A stretch of 64,000 bases of DNA from JAHEDT01 sp963825615 (GCA_963825615.1 CAWGTV010000003.1:1-64000); one strand, 5' to 3'. Numbered from the stretch's first letter, positions 27,596 through 37,752 are shown. Notes: a model not told the origin generated them from the letters alone. Numbers and translations: made by a program.

Positions 27596-28396
27596 ATGAA
27601 ACGAATGGAGCACAAGTTTTTCAAGGCCTGCGCAATGACTATTTTGGGGCTGATCGCAGTTCTTTTGATAGTGCAGCCAGTATTGGCAGAGGAAACGTCG
27701 ACTGAAGGCTGGAAGTTCTCAGCGAATATTTATGGATGGCTCCCCGATATCAAGGCAGATTTGGTTAATGAGGGCCAAGTCGAAATCACTCTCAAGGATA
27801 TAATTAACAATCTCGATTTTACTTTTATGGGTGGCCTGGCAGCGCGCAAAGGCAAGCTGTCCTTGCTTGTCGATGTGGTCTACATGAAGTTGGACCATAA
27901 CACGAACAGTACCGTGGGCCAGATTCCTGATTTCTTAAGACTGTCTTTGAACAATGTGCAGATGACATCGTGGATTGTGACACCCGTTGTCGCCTACACC
28001 GTCTTGGAAACGGAGCATGTGAATCTCGATATTCTGACAGGTTTAAGTTATTTTTATTTAAAGAACGAGCTGGAATTTAAACTGCAAACGCCTGCAATGA
28101 CCGAGAAGTTTTCGGAGTCTGCATCCAATGGATACTGGAACGGGCTTGTCGGGGTCAAGGGCAACGTCCTACTGAACGAGAAGTGGTATCTTCCTTTTAG
28201 CGGCAACGTGGGGACCGGTGATACAGATTTAAACTGGGAAGTTTTTGGCGGAGTCGGTTATAAATTTGAAAAGCTCGACCTGGTCGCGGGTTACCGCCAT
28301 ATGCAGTGGGATTTTGATAGCGGTGATACAGGTGGCGAAGTGTTCAAAAATCTCAGAGTTAGCGGCCCCCTTGTCGGGGTCCGGTATTACTTCTGA
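27596..28396 (+). CDS. outer-membrane beta-barrel protein
   Basis: The product has 266 residues. It follows AAGGAG seven bases upstream. A signal peptide (about 10-31, cut after VLA) precedes alternating hydrophobic/polar strands (FSANIYGWLPDIKA, DFTFMGGLAARKGKLSLLVDVVYMKL, SWIVTPVVAYTVL, and so on). It ends with an aromatic C-terminal residue in GPLVGVRYYF, the usual BAM recognition signal. About ten to twelve strands are expected. The sequence resembles uncharacterised barrel proteins found in many Gram-negatives; substrate and function are unknown. It is the only plus-strand gene here and has a palindrome upstream. Confidence 0.8.
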   Translation: MKRMEHKFFKACAMTILGLIAVLLIVQPVLAEETSTEGWKFSANIYGWLPDIKADLVNEGQVEITLKDIINNLDFTFMGGLAARKGKLSLLVDVVYMKLDHNTNSTVGQIPDFLRLSLNNVQMTSWIVTPVVAYTVLETEHVNLDILTGLSYFYLKNELEFKLQTPAMTEKFSESASNGYWNGLVGVKGNVLLNEKWYLPFSGNVGTGDTDLNWEVFGGVGYKFEKLDLVAGYRHMQWDFDSGDTGGEVFKNLRVSGPLVGVRYYF

Positions 28397-28414
28397 GCCC
28401 ATATCCACTCGATT

Positions 28415-29505
28415 TCACTCGAGAACGGAGATGACACGCTGCACCTCTTCGCTGGAGAGATGCGGCCCCATTGGCAAACTAAGGACTTCCCGTGAGATTA
28501 TTTCGGCCAAAGGGAATGATCCTTCGCCATGGCCGATTTCAGAATACGCCCCCTGCAGATGCGGCGGTATCGGATAGTGGATCAAGGTATCAATCCCGGC
28601 TTTTGTCAACCGCTTCTGCAAATCATCCCGCTCCGGTGAACGCACTACGAACAGATGCCAGGCAGGCTCCGCACCTTCGCTCACAACTGGCAGGAGTAAG
28701 CTGTCTTACCGGCAAGCCTCTCGAGATATAACGAAGCAACTCGCTTGCGTCTCTCATTCCACTCATCGAGATATTTCAGCTTAACGCGCAGTACAGCGGC
28801 CTGCAGCGGGTCGAGTCGGCTGTTTACGCCCTTGACTTCGTTGACATACTTCACGCGCGACCCATAGTTGCGCAGCGCCCTGAGCTTCTCAGCAAGGTGC
28901 CGATCATTGGTTGTGACCGCCCCACCATCTCCGAACGCGCCAAGGTTCTTGCCTGGGTAAAAGCTCCAAGCGACTGCATCACCATGCGCCCCGATCCGTT
29001 TCCCCTTGTAGCGAGCTCCGTGCGCTTGGGCCGCATCTTCGAGGACCCGCAATCCATGCCGACTGGCAATCTTTAGAATCGGTTCCAGATCGGCGGGCAG
29101 ACCGTAGAGATGCACGGGAAGGATGGCTTTGGTCCGGGTCGTAATAGCAGCCTCGATCAATGCAGGATCGATGTTGTACGACACTTCGTCTGGCTCTACT
29201 GGCACCGGCGTCGCACCTGTCATGCTGACAGCCAACCATGTTGCGATGTAGGTATTCGATGGCACGATGACCTCATCACCTGGCCCGATCTCCATGGCTC
29301 GCAGGATCAGGTACAGAGCGTCCAGGCCGTTACCAACGCCAACACAGTGTTTCGCCTCGCAATAAGCGGCAAATTCATGCTCGAAGGACTCAACCTCTTG
29401 CCCCAGGACGTACCAGCCCGATGCCATAACGCGATGCCAAGCGGCGTCGAGTTCTTCCTTGATTTCATAATAAGGGGTTTTGAGATCGAGGAAAGGGACG
29501 TTCAT
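28415..29505 (-). pseudogene. sugar aminotransferase (DegT/FdtB-like), one frameshift
   Basis: A PLP-dependent DegT/DnrJ/EryC1-type aminotransferase split by a one-base deletion near 28700: GKTA then the other frame gives LLLPVVSEGAEPAW. The first part (29505-28681) has ASGWYVLGQEVESFE, the PLP Lys in WSFYPGKNLGAFGDGGA and DAAQAHGARYKGKRIG; the rest (to 28415) has HYPIPPHLQ and LPMGPHLS. The total of about 363 residues is normal. With the two genes upstream it should transaminate dTDP-3-keto-6-deoxyhexose to the 3-amino sugar. Its ATG overlaps the ketoisomerase stop (ATGA). The indel may be a sequencing error. Confidence 0.87.
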
Positions 29506-29915
29506 TGCAAGGCCTTCACTGCTGCAAAATATTCCTGGTAGTCGCGGTAGTAATCAAGTTCGTCGTAAAGATTGGACGCCAGCACCATGCACACCGAACC
29601 GGACGAAAAATTATCCAGCTCACGCCAGATCATCGGACAGACGTAGAGGCCGTAATAGGAACGATTCAGATGAAAACGCTTCTTGCCGTTACCGTCATCG
29701 AGGAGAACATCAAAGCTTCCCGACATAGCGATGATAAGTTGTGACAACTCTTTGTGCGCATGTCCGCCGCGTTCCGAACCACCCGGCACGTCGTAGAGAT
29801 AGTAAACCCGCTGGATATCGAAGGGGATATGATTCCCCTGTTCGATGAAGGTCAGGTTGCCTCGGGGGTCGGTAATCTTGGGGAGATCGATAAGACGACA
29901 ATTTTTGATATTCAT
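29502..29915 (-). CDS. dTDP-4-keto-6-deoxyglucose 3,4-ketoisomerase (FdtA/QdtA-like)
   Basis: A cupin-fold sugar isomerase of 137 residues. The Met at 29915 is chosen because it starts one base after the previous stop; the longer frame is overlap with the upstream gene. Motifs: KITDPRGNLTFIEQGNHIPF, VYYLYDVPGGSERGGHAHKEL (active-site His pair), and the closing NLYDELDYYRDYQEYF. FdtA, QdtA and relatives give 3-keto sugars, precursors of Fuc3NAc or Qui3NAc. Which of the two is formed cannot be decided by eye. It is the middle gene of a three-gene cassette. Confidence 0.9.
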   Translation of the reverse strand: MNIKNCRLIDLPKITDPRGNLTFIEQGNHIPFDIQRVYYLYDVPGGSERGGHAHKELSQLIIAMSGSFDVLLDDGNGKKRFHLNRSYYGLYVCPMIWRELDNFSSGSVCMVLASNLYDELDYYRDYQEYFAAVKALQ

Positions 29916-29916
29916 G

Positions 29917-30375
29917 TCAACTCTCAAGATATTTGAAAATTTTAGCGGGATTGCCCATGACGACCGCATTGGGTGGGACATCCTTGGTGACCACGGCACC
30001 CGCGCCGACCATGGCCCGCGAGCCAATTGTCAAACCAGGAAGAATCGTTGCATTCGCCCCAATTGTGGCACCTTTTTGTACGGTTGTGAGTAATAGTTCA
30101 AAATCTTCCTTGCTACGGGGATAAGCATCATTAGTAAATGTCACGTTCGGGCCGATGAATACATCATCTTCGATCCGCAGGCCGTCCCAGATCTGCACCC
30201 CGTTCTTGATTGTCACCCGATCACCTATGACCACATCGTTTTCGATGAAACAATGCGAGCATATATTGCAGGCTGTGCCAATGACTGAGCCAGACAATAT
30301 TACAACATACTGCCAGATACTGGTACCATCGCCAATATTCTTTGATTGAACGTCCGAAAGGGGATGTATTTTCAT
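29917..30375 (-). CDS. sugar 3-N-acetyltransferase, left-handed beta-helix (FdtC/QdtC-like)
   Basis: The product has 152 residues. Hexapeptide repeats (IGDGTSIWQYVVILSG, IGTACNICSHCFIENDVVIGDR, VTIKNGVQIW) form a left-handed beta-helix, with the acetyl-CoA-binding tail GAGAVVTKDVPPNAVVMGNPAKI. It is the first gene of the cassette and would acetylate the 3-amino sugar made by the other two. The glycan genes elsewhere in the window suggest use in a surface polysaccharide. Confidence 0.88.
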   Translation of the reverse strand: MKIHPLSDVQSKNIGDGTSIWQYVVILSGSVIGTACNICSHCFIENDVVIGDRVTIKNGVQIWDGLRIEDDVFIGPNVTFTNDAYPRSKEDFELLLTTVQKGATIGANATILPGLTIGSRAMVGAGAVVTKDVPPNAVVMGNPAKIFKYLES

Positions 30376-30416
30376 CAGGGGCCTCTTAAGGTTTTTCAGA
30401 CATTGTTGTGGTTAAG

Positions 30417-30521
30417 TCATTCGGACACGTTGTTAAGGTTTTCTTCTGCTTGAATAGGTGACAATCCACCATTGGTTAGATATAGACGATGCCTATTGTA
30501 ATACTCTATGAAGTAGTGGCC
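30417..30521 (-). pseudogene. C-terminal fragment of an IS3-family transposase
   Basis: The minus-strand frame reads EYYNRHRLYLTNGGLSPIQA and ends NVSE stop. This is the end of the DDE transposase of IS3 elements (usual YNxxRxHxxLGGxSP motif). Only the last ~33 codons remain, cut off by the neighbouring ISNCY-type element. Confidence 0.6.
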
Positions 30522-30539
30522 ATGTCGGTAACACGTAAA

Positions 30540-31848
30540 CTGTCCGGGTTTGTAGCACAACATCTGTCCGGTCCATGATCTCCTTATATGGAGGCAATCA
30601 TGAGACCGTCAGAATTGCTACAGGAGATCCGGAAAATGCGCTTTGAAGAATCCTTCAGCATCTGGACCGAAGGGCGGATCACGCAGGAGGAAGCCGCCCG
30701 CATGCTCGGCGTCTGTTCTCGAACGTTTCGACGCTATATCGATCGCTATCACAATGACGGACTGGACGGATTGCTCGATAAGCGTCTCACTCAGGCGTCG
30801 GCCCGTAAGGCGCCGGTCGATGAAGTTATGATCCTGGTTGATCGCTACAAAGACCGCTACGCTGGCTGGACGGCCAAACATTTCTACGCCTGGTACTGCC
30901 GCGAGGGTGGAACCCGCAGCTACTCCTGGGTCAAGAACACACTTCAGGAGAAGGACTGCATCGATAAAGCGCCCAAGCGCGGGGCCCATCGCAAGCGTCG
31001 TGAACGGGCGCCGATGCCGGGGATGCTGATCCATCAAGACGGCAGTACCCATGAATGGGTTCCCGGACAAAAGTGGGACCTGATCGACACCATGGACGAT
31101 GCCACCAACGAGCACTACAGTCTGTTCTTCGTTGACGAAGAAGGGACGCACAGCAGTCTGCAGGGCGTGAAAGAGGTCATCCTGCAAGCACGGGCTGTTT
31201 TGTTCCTTCTACAGCGATCGTGGCAGCCACTACTGGCATACGCCTGAGGCCGGCGGCAAAGTCGATAAAACGAATCCGACCCAGTTTGGCCGAGCCCTGC
31301 AGCAACTGGGGATCGGGATGATCGCGGCCTACTCACCCCAGGCACGAGGTCGGAGTGAGCGCGCCTTTCATACCCACCAAAGCCGATTGGTCAAAGAGCT
31401 GGCGATGCACAACATCACGACCATGGCAGCCGCGAACCGCTATCTGCAGAAGGTGTATCTGCCGGCCTTCAACAAGGAGTTCATGCAGCCATCAACGCTC
31501 CCGGACAGCGCGTTCATCCCTTGGATTGGCAACAATCTTGACGAGATTCTCTGCGAACAGCATCCACGCACTGTCGGCCGAGATAATTGTGTCACCTTCA
31601 AAAACCTGATCTTGCAGATTCCGGCCAACGATTATCGTTGTAACTACATCAAGGCGAACGTTCGGGTCCACCGATATCTGGATGGTTCTTTCGCTGTTTT
31701 TCATGGCCCACGTAAACTGGCAAGCTATAACCCGCGTGGTGAATTAATGGATCAGAAGAAAGCTCACAACCAATAAATTAGCCTGTGTCCGTTCTCTACC
31801 ACCGGGGTGGAGAATGTGGACAATTCATTTGTTACGAAACCGGAACAC
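30540..31848 (+). mobile_element. ISNCY-type insertion sequence
   Basis: The boundaries are given by imperfect inverted repeats: TGTCCGGGTTTGTAGCACAA at the left and its near-complement near 31818-31848 (GGACAATTCATTTGTTACG, CCGGAACA). The single gene inside is frameshifted. No target duplication is evident. The ends are approximate. Confidence 0.6.
30600..31776 (+). pseudogene. ISNCY-family transposase, one frameshift
   Basis: The start at 30600 follows GGAGG. The N-terminal helix-turn-helix (EEAARMLGVCSRTFRRYIDRY) and a DDE-type integrase core follow: LIHQDGSTHEW, FFVDEEGTHSS, then after a shift near 31195 the SDRGSHYWHTPE block and ARGRSERAFHTHQSRL (catalytic Glu). The last part continues into RGELMDQKKA. 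Total about 392 residues. One indel separates the halves. The element lies between the dTDP-amino-sugar cassette and the GT2 gene. Confidence 0.85.
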
Positions 31849-32304
31849 CTTTTCTAGCCTCTATGATTGTTTGCTCGCCCGTTGTCAGCACCCGCTCCGT
31901 TTTAAAGCTGAAAAACACATGCTGCATCGGAGTGTTGCCCCATAAGTTTGACCTCCTACGCCTCCTGGCAGACCCTAACCCACTACCCTGCGTGCAGAGA
32001 GATTCGGAACAACCGACAAAGACACCCAGAGGTTCCGCTCACAGACATGCTGAGCCCTGCTTGCTGCAAGCAGAGCGTCAATGAAAAGCCCTTTAGTTAC
32101 GAGGGTTTTTAGCTGGCTGAAGTATTTTCTTGACCAGGGTAAAGAATTTGACAAGGTTTTGGCTATGAGTTAAAAGGAGGAGTGGTCAAAAATGTTAAAT
32201 CATTTTGCACGTCGGAGTGAAACAGGTTATGCCGGCGTAAACCGCGAAACACAAATTCCTATCACTAACCTGAATTCTTAATGGTCATAACACTCGGTGC
32301 CTAA
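31849..32304. other. intergenic
   Basis: No gene; one weak terminator-like stem at 32084-32110. The region may be remnant DNA flanking the mobile element. Confidence 0.4.
32084..32110 (+). terminator. possible terminator
   Basis: AAAAGCCCT pairs with AGGGTTTT (one G bulge) with five T at the end. It would stop transcription coming from the mobile element. Confidence 0.4.
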
Positions 32305-33321
32305 ATGAAGTTCAGACAAGACCTCATTAGTGTGGTCATCCCTGCTTACAACCAGCCACATTATCTTCGGCGCGCCCTCCAGTCCGTTCTAGAACAGGAT
32401 TACCGCCCGATTGAGGTGATCGTCTCCGACGACTGTTCCCCTACGGTTCTGAAACCGATTGTGGACGAGTTTGCGTCCGCTCTGAGCGACTCATTTAAAA
32501 TCAAATATTTTCGGTCTGCAACTAACCGCGGATTCGTCGATAACTTTAAGTTTGCGATCGAACAATCCGAGGGCAGGTATCTGGTACCACTACCGCATGA
32601 TAACCGTTTCCTGGAACGACGCTTTTTCAGCGAAGCATTGCGGGTCATGACAGATGATCCGGACTGCCACCTTTGCTATGCGAATGCATCCTTTGAAAGA
32701 GGCGATCGGGAGGCCCTCAATATACCGGCATCCATTGCGTTCGACGGTGAATGGGCAGTGATCGAAGGCAATGAGTTTATCCGACTTTACCGACGAGGCG
32801 GTATGGACTGGTCACAGGCCATGGTGCTCGACAACGCGAAGGCTCTTACCCTCGGGGCGTATGATCTGCCGTATGTCGTGAATGGTGTTATCGCCAAGAA
32901 GTTCGGAATTGCCCAGGACGACGCCTTTTCTTATGTCTTCCTGCTGAGTGCCGTGGGGCGGGTCGGTCTGTGCCGAACGGCGGTTTGCGAAATCGGGATG
33001 CCCCTCGAATCATACTCCCGTTCGGCCTCCTGGCGGGACACGAAGGCTAAGGTCAAGTTTTTCATTTTCTATAATATTTGGCGCAGTGACCTGAAAGGCA
33101 AATACGCGACCGACGTTAGGCAGATGGCCTTCAAGCAAGCATTGCAGTACACCGACCGCATTTTGGACATTCGGATGGGGCGCCATTACCGCTGGCAGCC
33201 TATGTTCCTGCTCATGGCGGGGTTTGGGGTCTTGAAGTGGGCGTGGGGGACGGTGCGTATGTCTTACAAGCTCGCCGTGAATACCATCCGACCCGGGACG
33301 TTCAAAAAGACCAACAAGTGA
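32305..33321 (+). CDS. glycosyltransferase family 2
   Basis: A 338-residue GT-A glycosyltransferase. It opens with ISVVIPAYNQPHYLRRALQSVLEQ and VIVSDDCSP. The usual DxD metal motif is not obvious; VPLPHDNRF sits in its place. The family adds sugars from nucleotide-sugar donors to a growing chain in the cytosol. C-terminal Arg/Lys-rich helices suggest membrane association. It precedes the MBOAT gene by about 90 bases on the same strand, so the three plus-strand genes may be co-transcribed. Confidence 0.88.
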   Translation: MKFRQDLISVVIPAYNQPHYLRRALQSVLEQDYRPIEVIVSDDCSPTVLKPIVDEFASALSDSFKIKYFRSATNRGFVDNFKFAIEQSEGRYLVPLPHDNRFLERRFFSEALRVMTDDPDCHLCYANASFERGDREALNIPASIAFDGEWAVIEGNEFIRLYRRGGMDWSQAMVLDNAKALTLGAYDLPYVVNGVIAKKFGIAQDDAFSYVFLLSAVGRVGLCRTAVCEIGMPLESYSRSASWRDTKAKVKFFIFYNIWRSDLKGKYATDVRQMAFKQALQYTDRILDIRMGRHYRWQPMFLLMAGFGVLKWAWGTVRMSYKLAVNTIRPGTFKKTNK

Positions 33322-33413
33322 GGCCATAAAGCTGACCTTCAAGCATGTTGGCGACTTGATGGCGAGGATAGATAGCAAGCTCTCTACATAGCTTCCAATT
33401 GAACTGATATCTC

Positions 33414-34883
33414 GTGGTTTTCAATTCTCTCGAATACTTCCTGTTTCTACCAGCTATCTGGTTGATTCATTACTTCCTAGGCCATCGCTTTCGCTGGCTG
33501 TTCCTGTTGATCGCGAGCTACCTGTTCTATGCATCCCTCAAGATCCCTTACCTCCTTGGTGTCATTACACTTGTTACATTAGTCACCTACGGTTTCGGAC
33601 TCTGGTTATATAAGGCTAAAGATGAAAAACAAAAGAAGCGAATTTTATGGTTTGGGATCACCACCAATGTCCTGATTCTGATTGTTCTCAAATACATCCC
33701 GTTTCTAACAGATAACCTGAATGCCCTTCTGAGCTTTTTCGGTAATCCTGTCAGTGTTCATCATGCTCCACTGTTTGTTGCAATTGGTGTTTCCTACTAT
33801 ATTTTCCAGGCCATCTCCTATCTAAGTGACATCTACTTGGAAATTGCAGAACCGGAACCGCACTTTGGATACTTTGCACTTTACCTGGCATTCTTCCCGA
33901 AGCTCTTACAGGGACCTATAGAGCGTGCAGGAGATCTGCTCCTGCAGATCAAACAGAAATATGTTTTCAATTACGAGAACATGCGTTATGGCATGTTGCT
34001 GTTTACCTGCGGATTGTTCAAGAAGGTCGTACTAGCAGACCGCTTAGGCCTGTATGTAGATGTTGTTTACAATGATGTGTACTCCTACCAGGGGCTGCCC
34101 CTGATTTTGGCGACCTATGCGTATGCTTTCCAAATTTACTTTGACTTCTCAGGCTATACAGATATGGCGCTTGGTACAGCGAGGCTATTCAATATCAACC
34201 TGACTAACAACTTCAACAGTCCCTATCTCGCCACCTCAACAGCTGATTTCTGGAGGCGATGGCACATCACCTTCTCGCGCTGGATATTAGATTACATCTT
34301 CAAACCTCTTCAAATGCGGTGGCGAAACTGGAGAAATTGGGGGACAGCATCAGCACTCATAGTCACTTTTATAATTTCAGGTATCTGGCATGGTGCAAGT
34401 TGGGGGTTTGTCGTCTGGGGGGGACTGCATGGGCTGTATATGGCCTGTTCTGTATTCTATCGCCCTTACCAGAAGAAGATCCACAAGGCACTGAAACTTG
34501 AGAAAACAAAGGGACTCAAAGCTTGGCAAATTTTTGTTACATTCAATCTTGTGTGCTTTGCATGGATATTTTTTAGAGCCAACGATGGATGGCAAGCGCT
34601 ATATATAGTTAAAAACACTTTCAATATTTTAAGTAATATTACCTCTCTTCAGGAACTCGGTTGGCATGATTTTCTTAGCCAATATGTTCTTCTTGGAACA
34701 GAACTATCCTCATTTTTAGTAATTATAATTTTCATGTTTTTATACACAATTATAGCTAGGAAATCACTAGAAGAATTATTATCTAAGCCATTATATATAA
34801 GATGGATTTCATATTATTTACTTATATCTACAATCATATTCTTCCATGTAAGTGGAAGAAAATATATTTACTTTCAATTTTAG
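33414..34883 (+). CDS. MBOAT O-acyltransferase (AlgI-like)
   Basis: A polytopic membrane protein of 489 residues with a GTG start. MVFNSLEYFLFLPAIW is the usual N-terminus of the family. The signature FFPKLLQGPIERAGDL, DFSGYTDMALG, and catalytic-His region GIWHGASWGFVVWGGLHG (His near residue 325) are all present. AlgI-type proteins move acyl groups across the membrane to an SGNH-type partner. The next gene overlaps its end and fits that partner. The base composition drops sharply in AT-rich direction toward the end of this gene. Confidence 0.93.
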   Translation: MVFNSLEYFLFLPAIWLIHYFLGHRFRWLFLLIASYLFYASLKIPYLLGVITLVTLVTYGFGLWLYKAKDEKQKKRILWFGITTNVLILIVLKYIPFLTDNLNALLSFFGNPVSVHHAPLFVAIGVSYYIFQAISYLSDIYLEIAEPEPHFGYFALYLAFFPKLLQGPIERAGDLLLQIKQKYVFNYENMRYGMLLFTCGLFKKVVLADRLGLYVDVVYNDVYSYQGLPLILATYAYAFQIYFDFSGYTDMALGTARLFNINLTNNFNSPYLATSTADFWRRWHITFSRWILDYIFKPLQMRWRNWRNWGTASALIVTFIISGIWHGASWGFVVWGGLHGLYMACSVFYRPYQKKIHKALKLEKTKGLKAWQIFVTFNLVCFAWIFFRANDGWQALYIVKNTFNILSNITSLQELGWHDFLSQYVLLGTELSSFLVIIIFMFLYTIIARKSLEELLSKPLYIRWISYYLLISTIIFFHVSGRKYIYFQF

Positions 34884-34887
34884 CGCG

Positions 34888-35799
34888 ATGAAAAAATTAT
34901 TAATAAAAATATCATTCATATTAATCCCTATATTTCTCATTTCCTTAATAGTGGAGATATCAATCAGGAATGTACCTAATGATTACTCTTATAAAAATGA
35001 ATATTTACAAAAACATTCAGGGGATATAGAGATACTAGTACTAGGTAGCTCACATAGTTTTTTTGGTGTAAATCCAGAGTTTTTTTCTTTAAAAGCTTTC
35101 AACGCGTCAAATTTTTCTCAATCCTTAGATTACGATTATTTTATTTTCAATAAATTTAAAGAAAATCTCAAAAAACTCAGATATATTTTCTTGCCGATTT
35201 CTTATTTTACTTTATTTTCTAATTTAGAAGATGGCGTTGAAGATTTTAGAGTTAAAGATTATGTCATTTATTATGATGCCCCAGTTCCTTTTTACTCTAA
35301 ATACAGGCTAGAAGTATTGAATAGTGAATATTTAAAGCTTATCAAAAGAACATATAAAAACTTCACAAGAGAATACAGTGAAATTACTTGTTCTAATCTT
35401 GGATTTGGCCGTAAGTACAAAGACAAAAAACAAAAAGACTTGGAAATAACAGGAGCTGATTCTTCAAAAAGACATACTTATGATAGTTTTGATAAATTGG
35501 AGCACAATCTTTTAGTTCTTAATAAATTAATAGAAGAATGCGAAAGGTTAAATATAAAGATTATATTATTTACTCCCCCTTCATGGAAAACTTATTATGA
35601 AAAATTGAACGGAAGACAGCTATATATTATGGAAAGTTCATGTTTGTCTCTGGCTGAAAAACACGCTAATGTCTCATATTATAATTATTTGAAAGACTCT
35701 AGATTCGATATAGAAGATTTTCATGATGCAGATCATCTTAACGATATAGGAGCCAAAAAATTTACACTTATTCTAGAAAAGATCATCAGTGACATTTAG
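34888..35799 (+). CDS. SGNH/AlgJ-like O-acylation partner, AT-rich
   Basis: The Met at 34888 is preferred, giving 303 residues with one N-terminal membrane anchor (LLIKISFILIPIFLISLIVEI). The SGNH-type nucleophile region is ILVLGSSHSFFGVN (residues about 49-62), and the C-terminal DADHLNDIGAKKF carries the Asp and His. Together these match extracytoplasmic hydrolase/transferase domains of the AlgJ/AlgX/DltD kind that place acetyl groups on polysaccharide. The gene is very A/T rich, unlike most neighbours, so horizontal origin is likely. It partly overlaps the MBOAT gene's 3' region. Confidence 0.78.
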   Translation: MKKLLIKISFILIPIFLISLIVEISIRNVPNDYSYKNEYLQKHSGDIEILVLGSSHSFFGVNPEFFSLKAFNASNFSQSLDYDYFIFNKFKENLKKLRYIFLPISYFTLFSNLEDGVEDFRVKDYVIYYDAPVPFYSKYRLEVLNSEYLKLIKRTYKNFTREYSEITCSNLGFGRKYKDKKQKDLEITGADSSKRHTYDSFDKLEHNLLVLNKLIEECERLNIKIILFTPPSWKTYYEKLNGRQLYIMESSCLSLAEKHANVSYYNYLKDSRFDIEDFHDADHLNDIGAKKFTLILEKIISDI

Positions 35800-36086
35800 G
35801 AAACGACTGTACACTTCAACTGTACAATACGACTTGGAATTGACGTTGGGTTGGGTGCCCATAGATCGACCGCAGCGTCGGTAAATCTGTTTTACATAGT
35901 TAATCTATATTCACATACCTCAGGCTCTATGCTTTGCCTGGGATACAGAGAAATACGCATTGTTGCTAAAGTTAGCGGTATGCCCTCGCTCAAGAATACC
36001 CTAACTTATTCCTCAAAGTTTGCCCTGCCCTCTCTGGCACAATGTTTGGTTTATCGTTTTTATGCTTATTAAGAATACTCATGATC

Positions 36087-37576
36087 TCATTGTCGGTTGT
36101 TGGTCAATTTATCTGGTTTCAGTGATACATCGTCATTTTTTACCAATTTAACCGAATCCAAGTAGATCCTTTTGGCCACCGGCTGTTCAACCACAAACAC
36201 ACCCAAACCGCTTACCGATGACAAATCCATCCGCCTTGTAAGGGGCGCACTAGCAACCTTTTCCAAATCAATACTGATCGTATTCCAGCCTTTATGTAGC
36301 GTAAGTATTTGATTAAATCTATCTGAATATAACTGTTTACCTAGGTCGTGTAATTGGTCATGGATCCGTACATCTATTTCCAAACTATCATCTGGATTGA
36401 AAATTTCAAAGATGAGGAAAAAATACATTGCGCAGCAAGTAGGGATAAACCTTTGGCAGCTCCCGGCTTCGTGGTGCGGCTTGCGGTACAAAGCTTCAAC
36501 TCCATTCGCTTCATCAGGGTCGCGACATGCTTACGGCAACCTTGAAGCCATCTTGAAGCAACATGTCTCGAAGCATGCGAGACCCGGCAAAGGGGTATTC
36601 CAGGTGCAACCGGTCAATCCGCCGCATCACCTCTTGGTCTTCTTCTGAAACAGGCGGAAATAATAGACGCTGCCTCGACTGATCACGACAGCCTCCGCCT
36701 GGCGGCTGACCGGTAACGGTGATGACGTTAATCATCGCTTTGCGCTCAGCAATCACGCATTGTTGAGCGCGCATTCTAAAAAATCATTCTCCAGGGTCAA
36801 CTCGCAATCTTGGCGTGCAGGGCCTTCAAATCAACCGCAGCTCCTTGCCGGCGCATGCTCAAAGACTGTTGCGCTGCTCAAGCATTGGTTCTTCACTGAT
36901 GATCTGGACTGATATTCAGACCAGTCTTTAGGGAAGTGCCTCAACTCAATACCTGAGTATTTTTGTGTACCTAGATCTACTCTCAGTGAGTGATCTCCCG
37001 TAAAAGCCATTTCATCACTTATACTGAAAACCGCATCTCCTGACCATCGCGTGACTTCGACTCCAGACTCAAAATCAGCCAAAACTGGGAATGACAGCTT
37101 TGAATTTATTTCGTCGACCAACACTAGAAACCAAGGTATTGATTGAAGCATCAAAATAGCAATTAAGGAGAGGAGAATAATTTATTTTGTCAGTCTATTT
37201 AAAGCCAGCGGTGAGAGGAAAAAACCGATAGATGCGCCAAGGATATCTCTCCACACATCTTTAATATCAACATCTCGGCCAAAGCCATTCTGTGCGAACT
37301 CGATAGCAATGCCTAATATTGTGGTAATGAATAAGCAGAGAAATAATTTTTGGTATAAAGATTTGTTCTTGAATAAACGACCATCAATCAATAAGTGGTA
37401 GGAAAAAGTGCAAAAAAAACTACATGTCCAAAATTCCAGAAGTTTTGAAAAGACCGAGAAGAGTCATAATCCAGGCCGCCCAGAAAAAACAAGGGGAAGA
37501 GAATGAGCATAAGAATAACAGGCCATGTCTTTTTCCCAGTGTCTCTGCTGTCTGTTTTAGCGCGGATCAAAGTCAT
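36087..37576 (-). pseudogene. VanZ-family membrane protein with C-terminal carbohydrate-binding-like domain, disrupted
   Basis: One gene in pieces. Start 37576 (MTLIRAK, GGGG upstream). VanZ helices: ILMLILFPLFFLGG, FGHVVFFALF; after a T-run indel near 37400, LIDGRLFKNKSLYQKLFLCLFITTILGIAIEFAQ. A jelly-roll-like region follows (LADFESGVEVTRWSGDAVF, LRHFPKDWSEYQS), interrupted by IS3 DNA at 36428-36895, and resuming EIFNPDDSLEIDVRIHD, WNTISIDLEKVASAPLTRRM. Such VanZ-CBM proteins occur in polysaccharide gene clusters; the function is unknown. Both damage types argue that it is dead, though the T-run indel may be an error. Confidence 0.75.
36428..36895 (-). mobile_element. IS3-family remnant inside the VanZ gene
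   Basis: On the minus strand the orfA tail (ELTLENDFLECALNNA) is followed by the orfB start (AERKAMI...), then RRIDRLHLEYPFAGSRMLRD and KHVATLMKRM, ending around a degraded YPYLLR. It has only the first third of orfB. It sits inside the carbohydrate-binding region of the VanZ gene. Confidence 0.75.
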
Positions 37577-37752
37577 CAATCCCCACTGCATATTTATGTT
37601 CAGAAGTTTTTAAGTATAACGGCAAACTCCTAATGACGAATTAGTTCAATATACCAGCTTCGAGAATATGGTCAGAGGATATAAATAAAATTCATTTATT
37701 GTCCCCTACTCTTTCAGACCATTTACAGCTATCCGGGATGAGAAATTTTATA

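Noticed and set aside
35851..36072. Plus-strand frame of 73 residues
   Set aside because: No ribosome site, no similarity to any family; likely spacer between the O-acylation pair and the broken VanZ gene.
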